38,470 bases of DNA from an uncultured Oscillospiraceae bacterium (GTDB lineage: Bacteria; Bacillota; Clostridia; Oscillospirales; Oscillospiraceae): the NCBI GenBank assembly GCA_910577525.1, contig CAJTLI010000007.1:1-38470 (forward strand). Direction: 5' to 3'. This document shows, in pieces, positions 1 through 9,581 of this stretch. Below the pieces are notes generated by a model. It saw nothing but the letters and a program-made list of their open reading frames with translations, did no database searches and was not told where the DNA came from. The translations under genes and the position numbers were made by a program. Position 1 is the first letter of the stretch. Every line of letters begins with the position of its first letter.

Positions 1-105
1 CCCGCGGGGCTTGCCCCGTGGGGAGCCATGCCCGGCCTGCCCAAGGTCCCGGCGGTGGAGAAAATCGACGTGGACGAAAACGGTGTCATCAGCGGACTGT
101 TCTGA
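1..105 (+). CDS. fhs: Formate-tetrahydrofolate ligase, C-terminal fragment
   Basis: Only the last 34 codons lie in the window, in frame 1, ending TGA at 103-105. The final 25 residues (MPGLPKVPAV..., ending ISGLF) match the conserved C-terminus of formate-THF ligase, the ATP-dependent enzyme that makes 10-formyl-THF in one-carbon metabolism and the Wood-Ljungdahl methyl branch. The nine codons before this (PAGLAPWGA) do not look like the expected stretch with a GDIM/GEIM motif just before MPGLP. So either the gene is locally rearranged here or the extreme edge of the sequence is unreliable. No start or catalytic domain is visible. Confidence 0.65.
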   Translation, partial: PAGLAPWGAMPGLPKVPAVEKIDVDENGVISGLF

Positions 106-121
106 GCCCAGCCCATGGATT

Positions 122-142
122 GGCGGCAAAAACGCCTTTTTT
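122..142 (+). terminator. Weak terminator after fhs
   Basis: A 4-bp GGCG/CGCC stem (122-125 with 133-136) is followed by six T at 137-142. The stem is short, so efficiency is uncertain. Confidence 0.4.
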
Positions 143-155
143 CGTAAATCTTAAA

Positions 156-184
156 TTGTCCGCCGCCCTCTCAAGGTGTATACT
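156..184 (+). promoter_or_regulatory. Sigma-A promoter of the AIM24 gene
   Basis: TTGTCC at 156-161, a 17-nt spacer, and TATACT at 179-184. The -10 box lies in the loop of a perfect 13-bp inverted repeat (158-170 with 192-204). Confidence 0.6.
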
Positions 185-204
185 GTGCTGGGAGGGCGGC
201 GGAC
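158..204. repeat. Perfect 13-bp inverted repeat around the promoter
   Basis: GTCCGCCGCCCTC at 158-170 is the exact reverse complement of 192-204. The arms cover most of the -35 box plus spacer on one side and the initially transcribed region on the other, with the -10 box in the 21-nt centre. It could be an operator or an early-transcript structure. Confidence 0.6.
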
Positions 205-237
205 TGCCCTCTACCGTTCGAGAGGAGGAATACCTAT

Positions 238-912
238 ATGCGTTATAACATCACCGGCGAGCCCATGCCCGTGGTCATCTGCGACGTGGAGGCCAACGAG
301 TCCATGATTACCGAAAAGGGGTCCATGGTCTGGATGTCCCCCAACATGGACATGCAGACCAGCGCCGGAGGCATCGGCAAGGCCTTCGGCCGCATGTTCT
401 CCGGCGAGTCCATGTTCCAGAACATCTACACCGCCAAGGGCGGCCCTGGCATGATCGCCTTCGCGTCCAGCTTCCCCGGCTCCATCCGGGCGGTGGAGAT
501 CACCCCGGCCCGGCCCATTGTGGTGCAGAAGTCCGGCTTCCTGGCCTCTGAGAAGGGGGTGGAGCTGTCCGTATTTTTCCAGAAGAAGGCCACGGCCGGC
601 TTCTTCGGCGGAGAGGGCTTCATTTTGCAGAAGCTCAGCGGCTACGGCACCGCCTTTTTGGAGATTGACGGCTCCGCCGTGGAATATAACCTCCAGCCCG
701 GCCAGCAGATCGTGGTGGACACCGGCAACCTGGCCATGCTGGACGCCACCTGCTCGGTGGATGTGCAGACGGTGAAGGGGGTCAAAAACGTGCTCTTCGG
801 CGGAGAGGGCCTGTTCAACACCGTAGTCACCGGCCCGGGCCGGGTGGTGCTTCAGACCATGCCCATCAACAACTTCGCCGCCTCCATCGCCGCCATCCTG
901 CCCTCTGGCTGA
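238..912 (+). CDS. AIM24 family protein (TIGR00266/DUF124)
   Basis: A 224-aa protein of the AIM24/TIGR00266 family, recognised by its beta-rich glycine pattern (GGEGFILQKLSG, later FGGEGLFNTVVTGPG) and by the GSM...SPNMDMQT start. Family members form double-stranded beta-helix folds, and their bacterial function is not established. There is no signal peptide or membrane segment, so a cytoplasmic location is likely. The ATG is preceded by AGAGGAGGA at good spacing. The gene stands alone between its own promoter and a strong terminator, convergent with clpB. Confidence 0.85.
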   Translation: MRYNITGEPMPVVICDVEANESMITEKGSMVWMSPNMDMQTSAGGIGKAFGRMFSGESMFQNIYTAKGGPGMIAFASSFPGSIRAVEITPARPIVVQKSGFLASEKGVELSVFFQKKATAGFFGGEGFILQKLSGYGTAFLEIDGSAVEYNLQPGQQIVVDTGNLAMLDATCSVDVQTVKGVKNVLFGGEGLFNTVVTGPGRVVLQTMPINNFAASIAAILPSG

Positions 913-934
913 GGAATTTTTCCGCAGAACAGGA

Positions 935-964
935 CGCCCCGCCGCAGCCGCGGCGGGGCGTTTT
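935..964 (+). terminator. Intrinsic terminator of the AIM24 gene
   Basis: An 11-bp perfect GC stem (935-945 with 950-960), 4-nt loop AGCC, then TTTT at 961-964. The clpB stop codon at 968-970 is immediately beyond it on the other strand, where the hairpin has no T tract. Confidence 0.85.
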
Positions 965-967
965 GCG

Positions 968-3562
<2,595 letters not shown>

Positions 3563-3600
3563 GAAATTCACTCCTTTGGGGAAGCAGCATACCTCCGGCG

Positions 3601-3642
3601 GCTTCCTTTTTCTTTATAAAGAAAAAGGAAGCGAAAAAGAAA
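3601..3642. repeat. Palindromic repeat, copy 1 (clpB leader)
   Basis: Positions 3601-3632 are a perfect 32-bp palindrome (core TTTTTCTTTATAAAGAAAAA), followed by an A-rich tail GAAAAAGAAA at 3633-3642. Related palindrome-plus-tail elements occur at 36197-36238 (same orientation) and at 31271-31313 and 36381-36417 (opposite orientation). This copy sits 38 bp upstream of the clpB start, within its probable leader. Confidence 0.7.
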
Positions 3643-3700
3643 TTTTCAGACATCAAATTTGATACCGGACAGCGCCGCTTCAATCTGTAGTTTCATCCCT

Positions 3701-3706
3701 AGTATA
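3701..3706 (-). promoter_or_regulatory. Possible -10 box of clpB
   Basis: TATACT on the minus strand, with no good -35 at 17 nt (CATGAT). It lies 40 bp downstream of the CIRCE in the direction of clpB transcription. Confidence 0.4.
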
Positions 3707-3745
3707 CCCTGCCCCATCCAAAAATCATGAACTGGGTGTAAACAA

Positions 3746-3772
3746 TTAGCACTCTTCTATAGGGAGTGCTAA
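3746..3772. promoter_or_regulatory. CIRCE element (HrcA operator)
   Basis: TTAGCACTC at 3746-3754, a 9-nt spacer, and GAGTGCTAA at 3764-3772. This is an exact match to the CIRCE consensus bound by the heat-shock repressor HrcA. It lies between the divergent clpB (-) and MFS-leader (+) transcription units. Control of clpB is the expected role. Its right arm ends 11 bp before the -35 box of the plus-strand promoter, so an effect there is possible. Confidence 0.92.
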
Positions 3773-3783
3773 TTTCGCTGTCC

Positions 3784-3812
3784 TTGACACGAGATCGCTT
3801 CTCTGATATAAT
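3784..3812 (+). promoter_or_regulatory. Consensus sigma-A promoter for the MFS leader transcript
   Basis: TTGACA at 3784-3789, exactly 17 nt, TATAAT at 3807-3812. Both hexamers are perfect. Transcription should begin near 3819, about 180 nt before the MFS start codon. Confidence 0.9.
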
Positions 3813-3846
3813 CAACAAAAATTCAGAAAGAAGGGGGGCGTACTCC

Positions 3847-3933
3847 ATGGGCTGGACCAACGGTCTGATTTTAGAAATATTTGGCTGCGTTTCTGCCGTC
3901 CAGGGGATTGGTGCGCCCTTTTTCAGGAGCTGA
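3847..3933 (+). CDS. 28-aa leader peptide ORF upstream of MFS transporter
   Basis: A short ORF starting ATG GGC TGG and ending TGA at 3931-3933. It has a strong purine SD (AAGGGGGG, 3829-3836) 10 nt before its ATG. The product (MGWTNGLILE..., ending APFFRS) is hydrophobic and I do not recognise a family. Its codons for GIGA (3904-3915) form one arm of a 13-bp helix competing with the downstream terminator, so the ORF is best read as a regulatory uORF whose translation sets transporter expression. Its frame differs from that of the transporter. Confidence 0.6.
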   Translation: MGWTNGLILEIFGCVSAVQGIGAPFFRS

Positions 3934-3964
3934 GCGGCTCCGAACAAAAGAGCGCGCCGGTCCT
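3904..3964 (+). promoter_or_regulatory. Candidate antiterminator helix
   Basis: Positions 3904-3916 (GGGATTGGTGCGC) can pair with 3952-3964 (GCGCGCCGGTCCT) over 13 contiguous base pairs: nine Watson-Crick and four G-U. The second strand contains the whole left arm of the terminator at 3955-3993, so the two structures are mutually exclusive. The first strand lies inside the leader ORF. Confidence 0.6.
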
Positions 3965-4000
3965 GTTCTGTTGCGATTTCAGAAAGGACGGCGTTTTTTT
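3955..4000 (+). terminator. Attenuator hairpin directly before the MFS start codon
   Basis: CGCC-G-GTCCT (3955-3964, one bulged G) pairs with AGGACGGCG (3985-3993), followed by seven T at 3994-4000. The ATG of the transporter is the next base. The only SD-like sequence of the transporter (AAAGGA, 3983-3988) is in the loop end and right arm, so the hairpin should block both transcription and translation. Confidence 0.75.
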
Positions 4001-5110
4001 ATGCCCAAAAATCAAGACAAACTCAACTTATCCCGTCAAAAACGGGCCCTGCTCCTGCTGGAGTGGACCACCGGCTTCCACCCGGCGGGCAGCGTGTGGG
4101 TGCTGCTGCTGGGCCTGCGGGGATTTTCCCTCGTCGAAACCGGCATCGTGGAAAGCCTGTTCCATGTGGTCAGCCTGTGGGGCGAGCTGCCCTCCGGCCT
4201 GCTGGCCGACCTGCTGGGCCGCAAGCGCACCCTCCTGCTCAGCCAGGCCATGTTCGTTCTGTGCGCCCTGCTGATGGCGTCCTCCGGCGGCATGGCGGGG
4301 GTGTGTACCGCCATGGCGGCCAACGCCCTGGCCTATAACCTCCAGTCCGGCACCCGGGAGGCCATCACCTATGAGTCCATGCTCCAGGCCGGACGGGAGG
4401 AGGGCTATTTGAGGTTTTCCTCCCTGCAAAACTTCCTGTTCCGGCTCAGCGACGGCGGGGCCATGCTGCTGGCGGGGGCCACGGTGCTGCTGGGCTGGCG
4501 GACGGCCTACCTCATCGACGCCGCCGTAGCCGCTCTGGGGCTGTGCGGGGCGCTGGCCCTGACGGAGCCGGAGGCCGTCCGGACAGAAGAAAAACGCCCC
4601 CGGTCCCTCCCCGCCGCCCTGGCGGGGGTGTTCCGAGAAGCGTGGGCCGTGCTGCGCTTTGACCGGACCGCGGTCCGGATCATGGCGGTAAACGCCCTGG
4701 TTGGGAGCTGCGCCACCCTCACCCGGTTTTTCCTCCAGCAGCGGGTGGGGGAGGCCGTCGCCGTCTCCGCCCTGCTGGGCCCGGCGCTGTTCCTGCTGGG
4801 GCTGGGGGGCGCGCTGGCGGGCCTGATCGCCGGCCCCCTGGACCGTCTGCCCTACGGCTGGGCGGCGGCCCTCGCCGGGGGCGGGGTGGGGCTGTGCGTC
4901 CTGCTGGCCCGGGGGAGCTTCCTGCCCGCCCTGCTGGCGGCGGGGCTGCTGGCGGGCCTGCTGGACGACGCCCTCCAGCTGGTGAGCGACAAGCGGCTCA
5001 ACGCCCGCTTCCCCTCCTCCGCCCGGGCCACCCTGGTGTCCGTGTCCTCTATGGCCTTCAGCCTGGTCATGATCCCGCTGTCCCCGCTGTTTGGATGGCT
5101 CTTTTCCTGA
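4001..5110 (+). CDS. MFS transporter, attenuator-controlled
   Basis: A 369-aa integral membrane protein of the major facilitator superfamily with about 10-12 hydrophobic helices. The MFS motif A (GLLADLLGRKRTL) is at about residues 66-78, between TM2 and TM3. The frame is open back to TTG 3881, but ATG 4001 is the natural start because it follows the SD/attenuator region and gives a basic N-terminus (MPKNQDKLNL) before TM1. Substrate cannot be read from sequence. The upstream leader ORF and terminator resemble those of antibiotic-inducible efflux genes, which makes drug export a reasonable inference. Confidence 0.85.
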   Translation: MPKNQDKLNLSRQKRALLLLEWTTGFHPAGSVWVLLLGLRGFSLVETGIVESLFHVVSLWGELPSGLLADLLGRKRTLLLSQAMFVLCALLMASSGGMAGVCTAMAANALAYNLQSGTREAITYESMLQAGREEGYLRFSSLQNFLFRLSDGGAMLLAGATVLLGWRTAYLIDAAVAALGLCGALALTEPEAVRTEEKRPRSLPAALAGVFREAWAVLRFDRTAVRIMAVNALVGSCATLTRFFLQQRVGEAVAVSALLGPALFLLGLGGALAGLIAGPLDRLPYGWAAALAGGGVGLCVLLARGSFLPALLAAGLLAGLLDDALQLVSDKRLNARFPSSARATLVSVSSMAFSLVMIPLSPLFGWLFS

Positions 5111-5123
5111 GCGGAACATAGAA

Positions 5124-5154
5124 GGGGCGCCGGGAGCTTTCCTCCCGGCGCCCC
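5124..5154. terminator. Perfect 13-bp hairpin between convergent genes
   Basis: Arms 5124-5136 and 5142-5154 with loop CTTTC, all GC-rich. No T tract follows on either strand. It is probably the shared 3' structure for the MFS gene and the small membrane protein gene. Confidence 0.5.
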
Positions 5155-5161
5155 TCCGTCC

Positions 5162-5356
5162 TCAGTATCGAAGAATGAAGTATATCACATACACCCAGCT
5201 CATCAGCCCGTGGACGATGGCCCAACCCACCGAGTGCCAGGTGGTGTAGCTGATCACCATGGCCAGGGCGCTTCCAAAGGAGATGCCCGCCTTTGCCACA
5301 GCCCCGCCGTTGAGATTGCCTTTGCGCTCGTTAATCGACTCATTTCCTCCTCTCAT
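5162..5356 (-). CDS. Small membrane protein, overlaps asnA
   Basis: A 64-aa protein with an acidic/basic soluble N-terminus (about 1-20) and one or two hydrophobic segments (about 23-40 and 43-62), ending YVIYFILRY. The ATG at 5356 overlaps the asnA stop as ATGA, indicating translational coupling. An AGGAGGA sequence lies just inside the start rather than upstream, but no in-frame ATG follows it. I recall similar short proteins in other Clostridia but know no function. Coupling suggests a role tied to asparagine synthesis or amino-acid homeostasis (inference). Confidence 0.7.
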   Translation of the reverse strand: MRGGNESINERKGNLNGGAVAKAGISFGSALAMVISYTTWHSVGWAIVHGLMSWVYVIYFILRY

Positions 5357-6366
5357 AGCAAGATGACCCCCGCCTCCCGGCACGCCTCCAGGGTCCTGGG
5401 GTCCCAGATGGACGCCTGCACCTCTCCGATGTGGGCCTTGCCCAGCAGAAACATGGACACCCGGCTCTGGCCGATGCCGCCGCCGATGGTGAGGGGCAGC
5501 TCCCCCGCCAAGAGCGCCCTGTGGAAGGGCAGCTCCCGGCGCTCGTCGTGGCCGGACACGGACAGCTGCCGGTCCAGGGACTCCGGGGACACCCGGATGC
5601 CCATGGAGGAGATCTCAAAGGCGCGGCCCAGCAGGGAATTCCACACCAGGATATCCCCGTTCAGGTCCCAGTCGTCGTAGTCCGGGGCCCGGCCGTCGTG
5701 GGGCTTTCCGGACTTCAGCGCACCGCCGATACCCATGAGGAAGGTAGTGGGATGGTCCCGCGTCCAGGCGTCCTCCCGCTCCTTGGGGGACAGCTCGGGC
5801 CATTTGTCCTCCAGCTCCTGGGCGGTGACAAAGGACACCTCCCGGTCAATGAGGGGGAGCGTAGTGAGCTGGGGGTACACCGAGCGCAGGGTCTGCTGGG
5901 TATTGGCCAGCGCCCCCACAATGGCGCGCACTACGCCCTTTAAGTAGTCCGCGTTCCGGTCCCGGGGGGCGATGACCTTCTCCCAATCCCACTGGTCCAC
6001 GTAGACGGAGTGGAGATTGTCCAGCTCCTCGTCCCGGCGGATGGCGTTCATATCGGTGTACAGCCCCTCCCCCACCGAGAACTGGTAGCGGTGCAGGGCC
6101 ATGCGCTTCCACTTGGCCAGGGAGTGGACCACCTGGGCCTCCCGGCCCGCGTCGGGCACGTCGAAGGATACCGGGCGCTCCACGCCGTTCAGATCGTCGT
6201 TCAGGCCGGTGGACGCCTCCACAAACAGGGGAGCGGACACCCGGCGCAGATTGAGAGAGCCGCCCAGATCGTCCTCAAACAGCCGCTTGAGCAGGCCGAT
6301 GGCCTTCTGAGTGTCGTACAGGTTCAGCAGGGGGGCGTACCCCTGGGGGATCACGGTGGTCAGCAT
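5353..6366 (-). CDS. asnA: Aspartate-ammonia ligase (asparagine synthetase A)
   Basis: A 337-aa AsnA, the ammonia-dependent class II aaRS-like ligase forming asparagine from aspartate, NH3 and ATP in the cytosol. Diagnostic stretches are VSAPLFVEASTGLNDDLNG near the N-terminus, DMNAIRRDE, VDQWDWEK, and LTIGGGIGQSRVSMFLL at the C-terminus. Full length for the family. The ATG is preceded by AAGGAG. A strong promoter lies upstream, and there is no T-box in the roughly 35-nt leader. Its stop overlaps the start of the small membrane protein gene. Confidence 0.96.
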   Translation of the reverse strand: MLTTVIPQGYAPLLNLYDTQKAIGLLKRLFEDDLGGSLNLRRVSAPLFVEASTGLNDDLNGVERPVSFDVPDAGREAQVVHSLAKWKRMALHRYQFSVGEGLYTDMNAIRRDEELDNLHSVYVDQWDWEKVIAPRDRNADYLKGVVRAIVGALANTQQTLRSVYPQLTTLPLIDREVSFVTAQELEDKWPELSPKEREDAWTRDHPTTFLMGIGGALKSGKPHDGRAPDYDDWDLNGDILVWNSLLGRAFEISSMGIRVSPESLDRQLSVSGHDERRELPFHRALLAGELPLTIGGGIGQSRVSMFLLGKAHIGEVQASIWDPRTLEACREAGVILL

Positions 6367-6398
6367 AGGCTTTGCTCCTTTTCACAATATCAGAACAT

Positions 6399-6427
6399 AT
6401 TATACAGCGGGCTAAAATAAAATGCAA
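6399..6427 (-). promoter_or_regulatory. Promoter of asnA
   Basis: On the minus strand TTGCAT (6422-6427), 17 nt, TATAAT (6399-6404). Confidence 0.8.
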
Positions 6428-6430
6428 TTC

Positions 6431-6459
6431 TTGTGTTTTCCATTGCGCTGTGATATAAT
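6431..6459 (+). promoter_or_regulatory. Promoter of the M29 aminopeptidase operon
   Basis: TTGTGT (6431-6436), 17 nt, TATAAT (6454-6459), with an extended -10 TGA before it. It is back-to-back with the asnA promoter and only 3 bp from that promoter's -35 box. Confidence 0.75.
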
Positions 6460-6531
6460 GCCCATATCTTAGCGGGGCAGCGCGGATTTTTTCTGCCAAA
6501 ATGCCCACCATCCAAAAAGGAGACGATGCCA

Positions 6532-7773
6532 ATGGTTGAAAATTTTGAGGCCAAGCTCAGCGAATACGCCCATCTGCTGGTGGAGGTGGGCCTGAACGTC
6601 CAGCCGGGGCAGACCCCCAGCGTCGAGAGCAATGTGGAGTACGCCGCCCTCACCCGCCAGTGCGTGTCCGCCTGCTACGACTGCGGGGCGCGCAATGTGG
6701 TGACGTTTTACGGGGACGACTTTCTCACCCGGGAGTCCTTCCTCCGGGCGGACGAGGCCGTGTTCAGCGAGTACCCCAGCTATATGAAGGCCCGGATCGA
6801 CTGGTTCCTGGAGCAGAAGTCCCCCCGGCTGTCCTTCACCGGCTCCAACCCGGAACTGCTCAAGGGGGTGGACCCCGCCCGCATCCAGGCCCGCCGCAGG
6901 GCCTCCGGCCCCCCCACCAAGGCCTATTTCGACGCCCTGACCGCCAACAAGTTCCAGTGGTGCGTGGCCGCCCACCCCACCCTGGCCTGGGCGGAAAAGG
7001 CGTTTCCGGACAAAAAGGGCCAGGACGCCATCGACGCGCTGTGGGACGCCATCTTCTCCGTGTGCCGGATCACCGGGGACGGGAAGGCGGTGGAGCGCTG
7101 GCGGCAGGTGGTGGGCACCATCGCCCGCCGGGCCGGGGCGCTCAACGAGTACCAGTTCAAGACCCTGCGCTACACCAATTCCCTGGGCACCGATCTGACC
7201 GTCGCCCTGCCGGACAACCACCTGTGGCTGGGGGGCAACGAGAAGTCCGCCGCCGGGGTGGAGTTCATGGCCAACATCCCCACCGAGGAGATCTTCACCG
7301 CCCCCCGGCGGGACGGGGTGAACGGCCGGGTGTATTCCGCCCTGCCCCTGGCCCTGGACGGCAACCTGGTGAAGGACTTTTACCTGGACTTCAAAGACGG
7401 CCGCATCGTGGACGTCCACGCCGGGGAGGGCGAGGAGTTCCTGCGCCGGGCCATTGAGGTGGACGAGGGGGCCCGCTACCTGGGCGAGGTGGCCCTGGTG
7501 GCCTGCGACTCCCCCATCCGCAACACCGGAATCCTGTTCTACGAAACCCTGTTCGACGAAAACGCCTCCTGCCACCTGGCCTTCGGACAGGCCTACGCCA
7601 GCTGCGTCAAGGGCGGCGAGGATATGGGCCCGGAGGAGCAGAAGGCCGCCGGCCTCAACGACTCCATGACCCACGTGGACTTCATGGTGGGCACCCCCGA
7701 CCTGTCCATCGTGGGGACAACCCGCGACGGGCGGGAGATCCCCGTGTTTGTGGACGGAAATTTCGCGTTTTAA
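6532..7773 (+). CDS. M29 family metallo-aminopeptidase
   Basis: A 413-aa peptidase of family M29 (thermophilic aminopeptidase/AmpS type), a two-metal cytosolic aminopeptidase. Recognisable features are VSSxC-like N-terminal region, the metal-binding NIPTEEIFTAP, ARYLGEVALV, DENASCHLAFG and NDSMTHVDFM segments carrying the conserved Glu/His/Asp, and a C-terminal DGREIPVFVDG. An ATG at 6526 is only 3 nt from the AAAAAGGAG SD. The ATG at 6532 is 9 nt from it and is preferred. First gene of a plus-strand set with pgcA. Confidence 0.9.
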   Translation: MVENFEAKLSEYAHLLVEVGLNVQPGQTPSVESNVEYAALTRQCVSACYDCGARNVVTFYGDDFLTRESFLRADEAVFSEYPSYMKARIDWFLEQKSPRLSFTGSNPELLKGVDPARIQARRRASGPPTKAYFDALTANKFQWCVAAHPTLAWAEKAFPDKKGQDAIDALWDAIFSVCRITGDGKAVERWRQVVGTIARRAGALNEYQFKTLRYTNSLGTDLTVALPDNHLWLGGNEKSAAGVEFMANIPTEEIFTAPRRDGVNGRVYSALPLALDGNLVKDFYLDFKDGRIVDVHAGEGEEFLRRAIEVDEGARYLGEVALVACDSPIRNTGILFYETLFDENASCHLAFGQAYASCVKGGEDMGPEEQKAAGLNDSMTHVDFMVGTPDLSIVGTTRDGREIPVFVDGNFAF

Positions 7774-7779
7774 TCCCGT

Positions 7780-7806
7780 GTTTCCCGCCCCGAAGGGGCG
7801 GGAAAC
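7780..7806 (+). other. Perfect 12-bp intercistronic hairpin
   Basis: GTTTCCCGCCCC (7780-7791) pairs with 7795-7806 around loop GAA. No T tract follows and the pgcA SD is 14 nt beyond. It could be a processing or stabilising structure, or a weak terminator of the aminopeptidase gene. Confidence 0.5.
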
Positions 7807-7834
7807 GGAACTATTTATAAGGAGGAAACAACCG

Positions 7835-9559
7835 ATGGACTACAAAAAAGCGTACGAGCAGTGGCTGAATTCCCCCGCGCTGGACCAGGCGGAGAAGGCG
7901 GAGCTGGCCGCCATCGCCGGGGACGAAAAAGAGATCGAGTCCCGCTTCTTCTCCCAGCTGGAGTTCGGCACCGCCGGGCTGCGGGGTACCATGGGGGTGG
8001 GCCTGTACCGGATGAACATCCACGTCATCCGCCACGCCACCCAGGCCTTCGCCAAGGTGATTCTGGGCGAGGGCCCGGAGGCGGTCAAGAAGGGCATTGC
8101 CATCTGCTTCGACTGCCGGAACAACTCCGACACCTTCGCCCGGGAGGCCGCCTGCATTATGGCCGCCGCGGGCATCCCCGTCCGGCTGTTCGAGTCCCTG
8201 CGCCCCACCCCCGAGCTGTCCTTCGCCATCCGGGAATACGGCTGCATCGCGGGCATCAACATCACCGCCAGCCACAACCCCAAGGAGTACAACGGCTATA
8301 AGGTGTACTGGTCCGACGGGGCTCAGCTGCCCCCCAACCACGCCGACCAGGTGGCCAAGATCATGCGGGAGTCCGACGTGTTCGACGTGACCGTGGCCGA
8401 CTACGGCAAGGCGGTGGCGGACGGCCTCATCACCATCATGGGCGAGGAGACCGACGAGAAGTTCCTGGCCAACGTCATGGCCCAGGTCAACGACCAGGCG
8501 GCGGTGGACGCGGTGGCGGACACCTTCAAGATGGTGTACACCCCCTTCCACGGCACCGGTTATAAGCTGATCCCCGAGGCCCTCAAACGGCTGGGCATGA
8601 AGCACGTGATCTGCGTTCCCGAGCAGATGGTCATCGACGGCAACTTCCCCACCGTAGCCTCCCCCAACCCGGAGAATCCCGAGGGCTTCGCCCTGGCGGT
8701 GGAGCTGGCCAACAAGGAGGGCGCGGACTTTATCCTGGGCTCCGACCCCGACGCCGACCGGGTGGGCCTGATGGTGCGCACCTCTGACGGCGAATTCAAG
8801 GTGCTCACCGGCAACCAGACCGGCGTGCTGCTGCTGGACTACCTCATCGGCGCCAAGCAGCGCACCGGCAAGATGCCCAAGAATCCCGTGGCCCTGAAGA
8901 CCATCGTCACCACCGAGATGGCCCGGAAGGTGGCGGAGGTCAACGGCCTGAACTGCTTCGACACCTTCACCGGCTTCAAGTTCCTGGCCCAGAAGAAGGA
9001 CCAGCTGGAGGCCAGCGGCGAGGGCAATGTCATCATGTCCTATGAGGAGAGCTATGGCTATATGCTGGGCAGCTACGTCCGGGACAAGGACGCCGTCACC
9101 GCCGCCGTGGCTATGACCGAGATGGCCGCCTACTACGCGGGCAAGGGCATGACCCTCTACGACGCCCTGCTGGCCCTGTACGAGAAGTACGGCAACTACG
9201 GCGAGCGCACCATGAACCTGGTGATGCCCGGCCTGGACGGCCTGAAGAAGATGGCCGAGCTGATGGTCAGCCTGCGGACCAATCCCCCTAAGAAGATTGG
9301 CGGCGAGGCTGTGGTCCAGTGGAAGGATTATCTGGACGGCAGCCTGGTGGACGCGGCCATTCCCAACAAGGTCACTATGGAGCTGTCCGGCTCCAACGTG
9401 CTGCGCTACGAGCTGGCCGACGGCACCTCCATCATCGTGCGCCCCTCCGGCACCGAGCCCAAGGTCAAGGTGTACATACTGGCCCAGGGGGCCAGCCAGG
9501 CCGACTGCGCCGACAAGGTGGCGCGGTACTCCGCCTGGGCCGAGGGCTTGAAGGACTAA
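7835..9559 (+). CDS. pgcA: Alpha-phosphoglucomutase / phosphomannomutase
   Basis: A 574-aa enzyme of the alpha-D-phosphohexomutase superfamily that interconverts glucose-1-P and glucose-6-P for glycolipid and exopolysaccharide precursors. The phosphoserine loop TASHNP has its Ser at residue 146, the metal loop reads DPDADR (about residue 305), the sugar loop has EESYGYMLG and the C-terminal phosphate site has RPSGTEPKVK. The open frame extends to 7748, but the ATG at 7835 follows AAGGAGG at good spacing. Length fits the Bacillus PgcA branch rather than the roughly 450-aa GlmM branch. Confidence 0.93.
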   Translation: MDYKKAYEQWLNSPALDQAEKAELAAIAGDEKEIESRFFSQLEFGTAGLRGTMGVGLYRMNIHVIRHATQAFAKVILGEGPEAVKKGIAICFDCRNNSDTFAREAACIMAAAGIPVRLFESLRPTPELSFAIREYGCIAGINITASHNPKEYNGYKVYWSDGAQLPPNHADQVAKIMRESDVFDVTVADYGKAVADGLITIMGEETDEKFLANVMAQVNDQAAVDAVADTFKMVYTPFHGTGYKLIPEALKRLGMKHVICVPEQMVIDGNFPTVASPNPENPEGFALAVELANKEGADFILGSDPDADRVGLMVRTSDGEFKVLTGNQTGVLLLDYLIGAKQRTGKMPKNPVALKTIVTTEMARKVAEVNGLNCFDTFTGFKFLAQKKDQLEASGEGNVIMSYEESYGYMLGSYVRDKDAVTAAVAMTEMAAYYAGKGMTLYDALLALYEKYGNYGERTMNLVMPGLDGLKKMAELMVSLRTNPPKKIGGEAVVQWKDYLDGSLVDAAIPNKVTMELSGSNVLRYELADGTSIIVRPSGTEPKVKVYILAQGASQADCADKVARYSAWAEGLKD

Positions 9560-9581
9560 ACCACGGGGAGCGGGGACAGCT

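Noticed and set aside
6367..6398. T-box or other riboswitch before asnA
   Set aside because: The leader from the predicted start site is only about 30 nt.
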